Both the position numbers and the translations under genes were made by a program. A stretch of DNA of 64,000 nt. Source: Lachnospiraceae bacterium. Its GTDB lineage: Bacteria > Bacillota > Clostridia > Lachnospirales > Lachnospiraceae. Numbering within the stretch: position 1 is the first letter of the stretch; each line of letters begins with the position of its first letter. The notes beneath the pieces were generated by a model. That model was not told the DNA's origin. It saw nothing but the letters and a program-made list of their open reading frames with translations, and did no database searches. The stretch spans positions 1 to 64,000 of the forward strand of contig JAEERY010000075.1 of NCBI GenBank assembly GCA_016286035.1. The letters are read 5' to 3'. Below are positions 7,354 to 16,026 of this stretch, piece after piece.

Positions 7354-8547
7354 ATGTCACTTAAGATAGTAAGAAATGACATCACAAAGATGGAAACTGA
7401 AGCGATCGTCAATACAGCCTCAAGTACACCTGAGGTCGGAAGCGGTTGCGACAGTGCCGTTTACAATGCGGCAGGATATGAAAAACTTCATAAGGTACGA
7501 CAAAAGATCGGGAATGTGGCCGAAGGGGATGTATTTATCACGCCGGGATTTGATCTTAAGTGCAGGTATATCATCCATGCTGTCAGTCCTCTTTATATAG
7601 ACGGTAACAGCGGAGAGGTAGAAAAGCTAAAAAGCTGTTATAAAAAGAGCCTGATCCTTGCAAAAGAGCACAACATAAGATCGATAGCTTTTCCGCTTAT
7701 AGCTACGGGAAGTTTTGCTTTTCCCAGAGCCTACGGTCTTCGTATAGCAATGGATGAGATAAACTCTTTTCTTCTTGATGAGGATATGGAAGTCTATCTG
7801 GTGGTGTTTGATCCTGAGTCAACAAAGCTTGCTGAAAAACTCCATCCGATGATAGAGGCTTTCATCGATCATGAATACGTAACGGAAAAGAGAAAAGAAG
7901 AATATAAGAGCATAAGCTTTGATTCGATGATAGCGCAGACTCCCAGGTGTGAGTCGATAAGGCCTGATGATTCGTATTTTGCTGGTTTGGGAGCTGTTGC
8001 ACCGAAGAGTTCGCTTCTTTCTGCCATAGGAAATATCAGACCTTCAAAGAAACGGGGAGCGAAAGCTACGGAAAGCGCAGCATTTGCCAATGCGATGATG
8101 GAAGCCCCAAAAGCTAAAGAGGCTGATGAGTGTACCGCAGACGAAGACTTTGATGATCTTTTCATAGATGAAGATAAATTAAATGACAGAGTAAAACATC
8201 TTAAAGATCCCTTCGGAGTATATCTTTTGTATCTTTCCGAAAGAAAAGGCATATCGCTGACCGTACTTGAGAGCACGGCATGGGTTTCCAAACATGTTGT
8301 TCATAACGTGAAGAAGAACCCTGAGATATATAAGCCTGACAAGAGAACGGCATTTAAATTCTGTGTGGGATTAAAACTTAGTCTGGATGATACTAAGGAT
8401 CTTCTTGCCAGAGCCGGATATGCCGTTTCAGAGAGCATACTTGAAGACAGGATATGGGAGTTCTACATAGAAAACGAACATTTCGATATATTTGATATCA
8501 GCGATTCACTTGAGAAATACGGGCTTAATCCCATTGTTGATTTTTGA
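7354..8547 (+). CDS. Macro-domain protein with C-terminal HTH-like module
   Basis: Residues 1-160 of 397 form a macro domain: VRNDITKMETEAIVNTAS matches the ADP-ribose-binding start, followed by GSGCDSAVYNAAG and the phosphate loop in FPLIATGSFAFP. Macro domains bind ADP-ribose and some remove it from proteins or act on O-acetyl-ADP-ribose. Residues 190-280 are a low-complexity linker. Residues 285-397 read like an XRE-type helix-turn-helix (YLSERKGISLTVLESTAWVS ... KKTAFKF-like helix ... LSLDDTKDLLARAGY) plus an acidic tail. The fusion suggests ADP-ribose sensing coupled to DNA or partner binding. A hairpin separates it from the vWA gene, with which it probably acts. Confidence 0.85.
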   Translation: MSLKIVRNDITKMETEAIVNTASSTPEVGSGCDSAVYNAAGYEKLHKVRQKIGNVAEGDVFITPGFDLKCRYIIHAVSPLYIDGNSGEVEKLKSCYKKSLILAKEHNIRSIAFPLIATGSFAFPRAYGLRIAMDEINSFLLDEDMEVYLVVFDPESTKLAEKLHPMIEAFIDHEYVTEKRKEEYKSISFDSMIAQTPRCESIRPDDSYFAGLGAVAPKSSLLSAIGNIRPSKKRGAKATESAAFANAMMEAPKAKEADECTADEDFDDLFIDEDKLNDRVKHLKDPFGVYLLYLSERKGISLTVLESTAWVSKHVVHNVKKNPEIYKPDKRTAFKFCVGLKLSLDDTKDLLARAGYAVSESILEDRIWEFYIENEHFDIFDISDSLEKYGLNPIVDF

Positions 8548-8554
8548 TCCTTTG

Positions 8555-8588
8555 CGAGGTTGTTTGGCAAACAACCTCGTATTTTATT
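8555..8588 (+). terminator. Hairpin between macro and vWA genes
   Basis: An 11-bp perfect stem (8555-8565 with 8569-8579, loop ggc) is followed by a T-rich but broken run. It may be a partial terminator that lowers vWA expression relative to the upstream genes. Confidence 0.6.
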
Positions 8589-8647
8589 GCATGTTGTATA
8601 TTGATGTCAGAAACAGACAAACACGATCTTTTAAAGGAGGATACAAC

Positions 8648-9325
8648 ATGAAAAAAGGATTAACGGAATTGGTTTTCATACTTGACAGAAGCGGTTCAAT
8701 GGGCGGACTTGAGTCGGATACCATAGGCGGTTTCAACTCAATGATAAAGAAGCAGAAAAAGGAAGACGGAGAAGCTGTCATCTCTACAGTACTCTTTGAT
8801 GATAACTGTGAGGTATTACATGATCGTATAAGTGTCGATAAGATAAAGTCAATGACAGACAAGCAGTATTATGTAAGAGGCTGCACGGCACTTTTAGATG
8901 CCATAGGCGGAGCGATTCACCATATCGGGAAGCTCCATAAGAACATGCCTGAAGATGAGGTGCCTGAAAAGACTATGTTTGTGATAACAACAGACGGAAT
9001 GGAGAATGCGAGTCATAAGTATACGTATGAAAAAGTTAAGAAGATGATCGAAAAGAAAAAGGAGAAGAACGGATGGGAGTTTATCTTCCTTGGTGCCAAC
9101 ATTGATGCAGTAAAGGAAGCTGGCAGATTCGGGATAGATGCGAGCAGAGCAGTCAATTACAAATGTGACAGTGTGGGTACTGCAAAGAATTTCAGTGCGA
9201 TAAGTGCAACTGTCAGTCTTTTGAGAAAGACCGATAAGAAGATGATGGGCTCTGCGGCCTATGAAGATGCGATGTGCAATTGCATGGAAGAGGTCAGAGA
9301 TTATTATGAGGAGAATCAGGCGTGA
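8648..9325 (+). CDS. von Willebrand factor A domain protein
   Basis: The 225-residue cytoplasmic protein is a single vWA domain with a complete MIDAS: DRSGSMGG (DxSxS, about residues 12-18), a threonine in GCTALLDA and the aspartate in TTDGMEN. Such domains bind metal and mediate protein-protein contacts. A C-terminal section (EFIFLGANIDAVKEAGRFGI) looks like the last Rossmann strands. ATG 8648 was chosen because AAAGGAGG lies at 8634-8641; upstream in-frame codons overlap the macro gene without a ribosome site. It sits 100 bases after the macro-HTH gene, with a hairpin between. Confidence 0.85.
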   Translation: MKKGLTELVFILDRSGSMGGLESDTIGGFNSMIKKQKKEDGEAVISTVLFDDNCEVLHDRISVDKIKSMTDKQYYVRGCTALLDAIGGAIHHIGKLHKNMPEDEVPEKTMFVITTDGMENASHKYTYEKVKKMIEKKKEKNGWEFIFLGANIDAVKEAGRFGIDASRAVNYKCDSVGTAKNFSAISATVSLLRKTDKKMMGSAAYEDAMCNCMEEVRDYYEENQA

Positions 9326-9333
9326 TTCTCCTC
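9308..9333. terminator. Hairpin shared by convergent gene ends
   Basis: A perfect 11-bp stem (9308-9318 with 9323-9333) spans the vWA stop codon and faces the end of the minus-strand zinc-ribbon gene 10 bases on. No T-run is present, so termination is only likely. Confidence 0.45.
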
Positions 9334-9343
9334 ACTAAAAACG

Positions 9344-10276
9344 TTACCAGTCCGAATCCCAGTCGGTTGAAGATGAATCGGATGTATCCGAGTAATTATA
9401 GTTGTCATGATAAGAATCCGACGAAGAAGAATTCTTAATATATGTATTATACAGATTACTCTCCTTGAATGAATACTCGGATTTGTAATCTTTGGAAGCG
9501 GTATCAAGCCTGTAGGCTTTGTCATCTTTTTTTATGACTTTGGGAACACTGTCAGTTTTTACTTTGACATAATCGTTTTTGCTTTCTTCATACAGGAAGT
9601 AATCACCCTTATAAGCGCAGATGATCATGTTTTGATAGTTATAATAGCGCGGAGTATAGTTGCGCATATTATATTTGACAAGACCGAAAGACAGAATGAG
9701 AAACAGACCGACGCCCATAAGGATTTTTGCCTTCAGACTCATCTTTTTGAGCGCCGACAGCTTTGAATCCAGAATTGCGGCTCCGTATATAAGAGTTATA
9801 AGAATAGGTACCGCGGGAAATGCAGTCTTGGTCATCATTGAGCAGGGCACAGCTACAGCCATGATAAGGAAATACTGCAGATAGAACATAATGCTCATAT
9901 CGCCCTTGCGGTTGTACTTCTTATCGACCAGCTCATCTTTCAGCTTAAGATACAGTTCGTTAACGGCATAAGCCTCATCGGGTCCCTGATATCTTATCGC
10001 GCGGGATCCGTCTCTTTTGTTCTTATATACCGTAAATACACCGCTGTTTTCAAATATACCGAAGGCTTTGGGCTTTTTGTAATCGATACCGATAAAAAAG
10101 CGTGTCGATTCATAAGGACCGAAGCCCTGTGTTTCATACCAGTCTTTCAGTTCCTTTATGGTTTGCGGTGTATAGCTTACATTTGTCGTGTAATACTTGT
10201 TTGCATGACCGCAAAGAGGGCATTCCTTATCAAGGAAGTTAAGATAAGTGCCGCAGTTTTCGCATATCAGATCCAT
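9344..10276 (-). CDS. Zinc-ribbon membrane protein of unknown function
   Basis: The 310-residue protein starts with a short zinc ribbon (CENC and CPLC, residues 5-27), continues with about 100 soluble residues, then two to three transmembrane segments (about residues 125-210) and a C-terminal domain ending in a Ser/Asp/Tyr-rich tail (SSSSDSYHDNYNYSDTSDSS). I do not recognise the family. Start at 10276 was chosen because a GGGGG ribosome site lies at 10283-10287 on the minus strand; the longer frame to 10303 has none. It is divergent from the shikimate-kinase-like gene, and each has its own extended -10 promoter. Confidence 0.7.
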   Translation of the reverse strand: MDLICENCGTYLNFLDKECPLCGHANKYYTTNVSYTPQTIKELKDWYETQGFGPYESTRFFIGIDYKKPKAFGIFENSGVFTVYKNKRDGSRAIRYQGPDEAYAVNELYLKLKDELVDKKYNRKGDMSIMFYLQYFLIMAVAVPCSMMTKTAFPAVPILITLIYGAAILDSKLSALKKMSLKAKILMGVGLFLILSFGLVKYNMRNYTPRYYNYQNMIICAYKGDYFLYEESKNDYVKVKTDSVPKVIKKDDKAYRLDTASKDYKSEYSFKESNLYNTYIKNSSSSDSYHDNYNYSDTSDSSSTDWDSDW

Positions 10277-10313
10277 ATATATCCCCCGTGTAAATAGTTT
10301 CACCTACATATCC

Positions 10314-10322
10314 ATTATAACA
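10314..10322 (-). promoter_or_regulatory. Extended -10 promoter of the zinc-ribbon gene
   Basis: On the minus strand TGTTATAAT runs from 10322 to 10314, 38 bases before the start codon. Confidence 0.5.
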
Positions 10323-10347
10323 GTTTTTGCTATAAAAAACGTCCAAT

Positions 10348-10376
10348 TAGATTAAGAATCTTATATATGATATAAT
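10348..10376 (+). promoter_or_regulatory. Promoter of the shikimate-kinase-like operon
   Basis: TAGATT (10348-10353), a 17-base spacer and TATAAT (10371-10376) with an extended TGA before it. It lies 36 bases before the start codon. Confidence 0.55.
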
Positions 10377-10411
10377 TAACAGGCATTTGTGCTGATCTGA
10401 ATGGTGGAAAG

Positions 10412-10930
10412 ATGACTGATATGACCAAAAAGAACATCATATTAACGGGCATGCCTACATCGGGCAAGAGTACGATAGGTGTCATCGTTGCTAAGATTCT
10501 TGGAATGGATTTTATTGATACCGATATCCTCATACAGCAAAGAGAAGGAAAAAAGCTGAGTGAGATAATAGAAGAGAATGGTACAGATAAGTTTTTAAAG
10601 TGTGAGGAAGAAGCACTGCTTGGCCTTGACGTATCTAACTGTGTGATAGCGACGGGAGGAAGTGCCGTTTACAGTGATAGAGCCATGAAGCAACTAAAAA
10701 ATGATGCGCTTGTTGCATATCTTAAGGTTGATAAGAAGGAGCTTAACAGACGCCTTAAGGATGTGAAGGGACGCGGTGTGGTCCTTCGTGACGGCGAAAG
10801 CATAGATGATATGTATGAAACAAGAGTGAAACTCTATGAAAGATATGCAGACCTAACTATATCTGAGGAAGGTCTTACACTTGAAGATACAGTTGAAAAA
10901 CTGATCTCTGAATTAGGAGAAAGATTATAG
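10412..10930 (+). CDS. Shikimate-kinase-like P-loop kinase
   Basis: The 172-residue protein has the size and order of AroK: P-loop GMPTSGKST, the DTD motif of the substrate site, a GG motif (ATGGSAV), a lid segment and a late arginine (ETRVKLYERYAD). One point differs. The conserved FRxxE box that supplies a shikimate-binding arginine in E. coli AroK reads FLKCE here, and GGG is GGS. The reaction would be ATP-dependent phosphorylation of shikimate or a related small molecule; true substrate specificity is uncertain. No other aromatic pathway gene is adjacent. It overlaps the DUF445 gene by one base and is probably translated with it. Confidence 0.75.
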   Translation: MTDMTKKNIILTGMPTSGKSTIGVIVAKILGMDFIDTDILIQQREGKKLSEIIEENGTDKFLKCEEEALLGLDVSNCVIATGGSAVYSDRAMKQLKNDALVAYLKVDKKELNRRLKDVKGRGVVLRDGESIDDMYETRVKLYERYADLTISEEGLTLEDTVEKLISELGERL

Positions 10931-11805
10931 TGATCCCGGAATATATAACAGGCCCTGTGATCGGTGCGGCCATAGGAAGCTTTACGAATTTTATAGCGGT
11001 AAAGATGCTGTTTTACCCAAGAAAAGAGATACTGCTCTTTGGACATCTGCTTCCGTTTACACCTGGAGCTATCCCAAAAGGCAAATCACGTGTTGCCAAG
11101 GCTGTGGGAAATGCGGTCGCATCCTCGCTTTTGACAAAAGATGATATAGAAGCCATGGTGCTCTCAAAAGAGATAGAAGATGAAGTGGCGGATGTTGTGC
11201 TTAAGCATCTTACGACAGAACTTAAAGAGGAGATATGTGTTCTTTCGGGCGCGGGATCTGAAGAATACTGCGAAAAGAAAGATGCTCTTTGCAATCTGCT
11301 CAGCCGAAAGATTGTCGAATCGATAGACGTTGTCAAACTGATGGAGGATTACGGAGCCGAATATTTAAAAAACAGGATACACTCCAATAAGATAGGAAGA
11401 CTTGTAAGCGGTGAATGGATAGATTCGATCGCTGCTTCAACGGCTCGTGACATTCAGGATATCCTTAAGCAGGAGGGAGCTGATTATGTCAGACCGATAG
11501 TCGGTGAAAGATTGAGCGAGATCGACAGTAAGTCAGCCGAAGACATAATGCTTTACATGGGTATGAAGGAAGGACATCTGCGTGAAGCGGTCATAGAGGC
11601 TTTCAGAAAGATGGCTTCATCAAATATAGAAAAACTTCTAGATCATATCGATATAGCGACGGTCATATCCGACAAGATAAACGCCATGGATGAAAAGGAA
11701 CTGGAACGTCTGATAATAACAGTCATGAAAAAAGAACTTCGTACCATAGTCGGTCTCGGAGGACTGATAGGTTTTGTGCTTGGACTGTTAAACTGTCTTA
11801 TCTGA
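10930..11805 (+). CDS. DUF445 family membrane protein
   Basis: The 291-residue protein starts with a hydrophobic helix followed by GSFTNFIAVKMLFYPRKE and PFTPGAIPKGKSRVAKAVG, the hallmark opening of DUF445 (YheB/YjiN-like) proteins. A long helical middle follows, and a closing hydrophobic segment GLGGLIGFVLGLLNCLI, so both ends are membrane-associated. The role is not established. The start GTG 10930 overlaps the last base of the preceding stop codon and has AGGAG at 10916-10920, which supports translational coupling. Confidence 0.85.
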   Translation: MIPEYITGPVIGAAIGSFTNFIAVKMLFYPRKEILLFGHLLPFTPGAIPKGKSRVAKAVGNAVASSLLTKDDIEAMVLSKEIEDEVADVVLKHLTTELKEEICVLSGAGSEEYCEKKDALCNLLSRKIVESIDVVKLMEDYGAEYLKNRIHSNKIGRLVSGEWIDSIAASTARDIQDILKQEGADYVRPIVGERLSEIDSKSAEDIMLYMGMKEGHLREAVIEAFRKMASSNIEKLLDHIDIATVISDKINAMDEKELERLIITVMKKELRTIVGLGGLIGFVLGLLNCLI

Positions 11806-11836
11806 CGGATGATATAAGGAGTTTATTTAAACAAAA

Positions 11837-13240
11837 ATGGACAACAAGGGAGAGTCTTTACAGTTTTATACAAAGGTTTTTGTCCTCTCGATACCGATTG
11901 CATTACAGAGCCTGATAACAATAGGCGTAAACATGCTCGATACGATGATGGTGGCAAGCCTGGGTGATAATGCTTTATCTGCAACATCGCTTGCAAACTC
12001 GTTTATCAGTGTCTTTCAGATACTGTGCATGGGGCTTGGAATGGGGGCTTCCGTACTGGTATCAAGATACTGGGGTATGAAAAACTCCATGGAAACGGAA
12101 AACATAGAAAGTGATGCCTCAAGAGCACTTAAGCAGACAGTATGTTTAATGCTGAGATTAAACATAACACTGGCGGCTCTCTTTGCTCTGGCTACCTTTT
12201 TGATCCCCGATCTTATCATGAGGACATACACGACTGATACAAACATAGCATCTCTTGGAAGCATATATTTCAGATATTCCATCCCGACCTATTTCTTTGT
12301 CGGCATATCACTGGTCGTTACGATAGTATTAAGGAGCGTCGGACAGGTCTTCTATCCGTTGATAGTTTCTGTCGGGGCGTTCTTTGTTAATCTTTCGATG
12401 AATTATATCCTAATCTTCGGTAAGTTGGGAGCACCCAAAATGGGAGTTGCCGGTGCTGCACTGGGAACTCTTATGGCCAGGATATTTGAGTTTAGCCTGA
12501 TAATGTTCTATCTGCTTGTCATAGACAAGAGGATAGGCTTCAGACTAAAGGATATTTTAATGCAGACCGGCTCACTCATAAAAGAGTATATCCGTATAAG
12601 CATACCTGTCCTTGTAAGTGACGGAATACTGGCAGTGGGAACCAATTCAGTGGCAATGGTAATCGGTCATCTCGGAGGTACATTTGTTGCGGCAAATGCT
12701 ATCACGAGTGTCACGCAGCAGCTCAGTACCGTTGTCATATCGGGCGTGAGCCAGGCAGGTGCTATAGTGACGGGTATCACTCTTGGACTGGGAGACAGGG
12801 AAAAGACCATGAGACAGGGATACAGGTTCTTTAAGCTCGGTATTGTTCTTGGACTCATATCGGCCGCTTTCATTTTCTTCTGCAGTGATCTTATAATAGG
12901 ATTTTACGGGAACGTAAGTAAGGAGACGGCTCTGACTGCCAAGCAGCTTATGAATGCCATAAGCCTTATAATAGTATTCCAGGGTACCAACAGTATCATG
13001 ACAAAGGGAGTGCTTCGCGGAGGCGGAGATACGACCATGCTCATGCTCACCGACAATATCTTTCTCTGGGTACTTGCCATTCCGCTTGGGATATTTGCTG
13101 GATTTTATCTAAAGCTTTCACCGTTTATGATCTATGTATGTCTCAAATCGGACCAGATAGTAAAGACTCTGTGGGCATTTTTGAGACTTAGGAGCAAGAA
13201 GTGGATCAAAAAGATATCCACAGGTGGAGCTAAAGAATAA
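11837..13240 (+). CDS. MATE family efflux transporter
   Basis: The 467-residue protein has about 12 transmembrane helices and the MATE features: an opening PIALQSLITIGVNMLDTMMV helix, the SRYWG segment after helix 2, and a pseudo-repeat starting near residue 245 (SIPVLVSDGILAVGTNSVAM). MATE proteins export drugs or metabolites using a Na or H gradient. The GGAG ribosome site at 11817-11820 is unusually far (about 16 bases) from ATG 11837, so translation may be weak or start differently. It lies 31 bases after the DUF445 gene on the same strand and could belong to the same transcript. Confidence 0.88.
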   Translation: MDNKGESLQFYTKVFVLSIPIALQSLITIGVNMLDTMMVASLGDNALSATSLANSFISVFQILCMGLGMGASVLVSRYWGMKNSMETENIESDASRALKQTVCLMLRLNITLAALFALATFLIPDLIMRTYTTDTNIASLGSIYFRYSIPTYFFVGISLVVTIVLRSVGQVFYPLIVSVGAFFVNLSMNYILIFGKLGAPKMGVAGAALGTLMARIFEFSLIMFYLLVIDKRIGFRLKDILMQTGSLIKEYIRISIPVLVSDGILAVGTNSVAMVIGHLGGTFVAANAITSVTQQLSTVVISGVSQAGAIVTGITLGLGDREKTMRQGYRFFKLGIVLGLISAAFIFFCSDLIIGFYGNVSKETALTAKQLMNAISLIIVFQGTNSIMTKGVLRGGGDTTMLMLTDNIFLWVLAIPLGIFAGFYLKLSPFMIYVCLKSDQIVKTLWAFLRLRSKKWIKKISTGGAKE

Positions 13241-13305
13241 ACTGTCGATCGCGATAGAAAAGAACACCTATTATGTAGTATACTTAAGGGTGGAGGGTAT
13301 TTTGT

Positions 13306-15996
13306 ATGAAAAACCTGCGGGTTAAGATGACATTATTGATAGTTTTTGTCGTTCTTGTCAGCTCGGCTCTTATCCTGGTGATCAGTTACTTGAGAGCAAA
13401 GGAGAGTATGTCCGGACAGCTTGAACTTACATACAGCATAGAGGCGGACAAGTATGCCCAGGAACTCACTGCATGGATCAACACAAATGCGGCCGTCATT
13501 GATTCTCTTGCTGCGGACGTCGTTGTAAGCGGAATATCAAAAGAAGGATATGATGCATTTCATGGTTATCTTAACAAAAGCTATAACCTTTTAAATAAAT
13601 ATGGTTATATCTATGACATATATTTCACTTATCCCAACAATACGATGGCGTGTGCTTCCGATTTTATCGCAGACGGTTCTATAGATTATGTTCATGACAG
13701 GCAGTGGTATACGGTTGCGGCAAGCACAGGAGAGGTATTCTATTCAACCCCGTATATGGATTCCGATACGGGCCTGCCCATAATAACCATATCAAAGGCT
13801 GTATATGACGGTGATACACTTTTAGGTGTTCTGGCTGAAGACATATTCGTAAATACGCTTGTGGACATAATAAATGATGCGGATGTTGATGAGAACGGAT
13901 ATGCTTTTTTGGTCGATCAGAACATGGGGATGATAGTCCATCCCAATGAAGAATATTCATTTGACAATTCTCCCAAAGGGGTTATGGATGTTCCGGGAGC
14001 TCCTTACGCTGACGTGATAGCAAATATAGTTTCCGGATCAAAGGATACAGTTTATCTTATCGATTATGACGGCATAGAGCGAGGCATAGTTGTTTCAAAG
14101 ATGGATAATACCGGATGGTATGTCGGTATAGCTACGAGTAAAGCTGAACTCATGAAGGGTGTTAACGGCTTAGTACGCGGATTTCTGATAGCTGCCGTCA
14201 TTGCGGTCGTTCTTGGCGGAGCGATAGCTGTCATACTTGCTCATGTTTTGGATAAGCTCAGTGCCCAGCAGCGTGAATATGAGGAACAGGTCTTAATGCT
14301 TGAAAAGCAGGCTGCCGATGAAGCCAGCAAGGCTAAAAGCCGTTTTCTTGCGGATATGTCTCATGAGATAAGGACTCCGATAAATGCGATACTTGGCATG
14401 AACGAGATGGTCTTAAGGGAGACTGACAACAGGGATATAAGAGGGTATTCGAAGAATATAAAGCAGTCGGGTCATAACCTGCTCCAGCTTGTTAACAGCA
14501 TACTCGATTTTTCAAAGATAGAAGACGGAAAGATGGAGATACTGCCTGTAAGATACAGCCTGGGTTCTCAGCTTTCGTATTTCATAAACAGTATCTCGGA
14601 AAGGGCTTATGCAAAGTCTCTAAAGTTTAACATGGACATAGATACCGGCCTTCCGAGCGAACTTTACGGAGACGATACCAGAATAAACGAGATCGTAATG
14701 AACCTTCTGACGAATGCCGTAAAGTATACCGAAAAAGGTTCCGTGACATTTTCGATGAAAGAAAAGGAGCGCAGATCAGAAAACGAAAAAGAGATCCTGA
14801 TCCATTATGAAGTCAGCGATACGGGTATCGGCTTAAAGGATGAGGATAAGGAAAAACTCTTCGGATCTCCCGAAAGCCTTGATATTACGGGAAACCGTAT
14901 GATAGAGGGAACAGGTCTGGGTCTTGCCGTAACGGTTAGTCTTCTTAAACTTATGGGAAGCGAACTTAAGGTAGAGAGTGAATACGCTAAAGGATCAACA
15001 TTTGCTTTTGATCTTTGGCAGAAGATAGAGAATGACAGGCCGATAGGCGATTATAAAAAGGCGATCGAAAAGGATGAGGATGTCGTCACATATAAAGAGG
15101 CATTCCACGCACCTGCTGCCCGTATCCTTGTGGTTGACGATACGAACATGAACCTGATCGTTACAGAGAGCCTTCTTAAAAAGACAGGTATCAAGCTGGA
15201 TACAGCTCTAAGCGGAGCAGAATCGGTACAGCTTGCAGATAAGAATAAGTACGATATCATCTTTATGGATCAGCGAATGCCCGGTATGGACGGAACCGAG
15301 GCAATGTTAAAGATACGTGCTCTGGATAGTAAAATGAATGAAACAACTCCTATCATATGCCTTACAGCTGATGTTGTAAGAGGAGCCAGAGACAGGTATC
15401 TTTCAAGGGGATTTGATGATTATCTGACAAAACCCGTTGACGGACGTGCTTTGGAGAAGATGATAATAGCTTATCTTCCCGAAGAAAAGGTACAGATACA
15501 AAAGACCGTCAAAAACGGGGACGATAATTCGGAGGAGGATAAGCCGGCGTTCATCATTGATCTGTCCTCTGCGGGGATAGATACAAAAAAAGGAATGGCA
15601 TACTGCGATAACAATGATGAGGTGTACAAGTCACTTCTGGTTGAGTATGGAGAGGATGAAAAGAAAAAAGCAGCAGCTCTTCAGAACTGTTTTGAAAACA
15701 GAGACTGGGTTAACTATGGCATATATATCCATTCCCTTAAGAGTTCATCAAAGATGATAGGAGCAACCGCAATGTCCGATATCGCAGCAGAGCTTGAGGC
15801 AGCAGCCGATGAGTGCGATGAGACAACACTGGAATACGGACACTACAGGGCAATGGAGATGTACAGGAAGCTGGTCACTGTTATAAGAGACAATATCGAT
15901 TTTAAGGAGTCCTATGTACAGGTGGAAGACGGAATACTCGAATTCCTTCCTGAGATTTCAACAAACAGTGAAGAAGAAACGGACAATGATGATTAG
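13306..15996 (+). CDS. Hybrid sensor histidine kinase (Cache-HisKA-HATPase-REC-Hpt)
   Basis: The 896-residue membrane kinase has an N-terminal transmembrane helix (about 8-28), an outer Cache-type sensor (about 35-285, with ISKAVYDGDTLLGVLAEDI), and a second helix (about 290-312). The cytoplasmic part has a HisKA box SHEIRTPINAILGMNE with H353, an N box NLLTNAVKYTE and G boxes (GIGL, GTGLGL). A receiver domain has phospho-acceptor D655 in FMDQRMPGMDG, and an Hpt domain has H809 in IHSLKSSSK. It can run a full phosphorelay within one chain; the final partner is not encoded next to it. GGAGGG precedes ATG 13306. The EAL gene follows 30 bases downstream, suggesting that the two signals are linked. 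Confidence 0.92.
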   Translation: MKNLRVKMTLLIVFVVLVSSALILVISYLRAKESMSGQLELTYSIEADKYAQELTAWINTNAAVIDSLAADVVVSGISKEGYDAFHGYLNKSYNLLNKYGYIYDIYFTYPNNTMACASDFIADGSIDYVHDRQWYTVAASTGEVFYSTPYMDSDTGLPIITISKAVYDGDTLLGVLAEDIFVNTLVDIINDADVDENGYAFLVDQNMGMIVHPNEEYSFDNSPKGVMDVPGAPYADVIANIVSGSKDTVYLIDYDGIERGIVVSKMDNTGWYVGIATSKAELMKGVNGLVRGFLIAAVIAVVLGGAIAVILAHVLDKLSAQQREYEEQVLMLEKQAADEASKAKSRFLADMSHEIRTPINAILGMNEMVLRETDNRDIRGYSKNIKQSGHNLLQLVNSILDFSKIEDGKMEILPVRYSLGSQLSYFINSISERAYAKSLKFNMDIDTGLPSELYGDDTRINEIVMNLLTNAVKYTEKGSVTFSMKEKERRSENEKEILIHYEVSDTGIGLKDEDKEKLFGSPESLDITGNRMIEGTGLGLAVTVSLLKLMGSELKVESEYAKGSTFAFDLWQKIENDRPIGDYKKAIEKDEDVVTYKEAFHAPAARILVVDDTNMNLIVTESLLKKTGIKLDTALSGAESVQLADKNKYDIIFMDQRMPGMDGTEAMLKIRALDSKMNETTPIICLTADVVRGARDRYLSRGFDDYLTKPVDGRALEKMIIAYLPEEKVQIQKTVKNGDDNSEEDKPAFIIDLSSAGIDTKKGMAYCDNNDEVYKSLLVEYGEDEKKKAAALQNCFENRDWVNYGIYIHSLKSSSKMIGATAMSDIAAELEAAADECDETTLEYGHYRAMEMYRKLVTVIRDNIDFKESYVQVEDGILEFLPEISTNSEEETDNDD

Positions 15997-16026
15997 TATA
16001 CTGATTTAAGATCCGGGGGAACCTGC

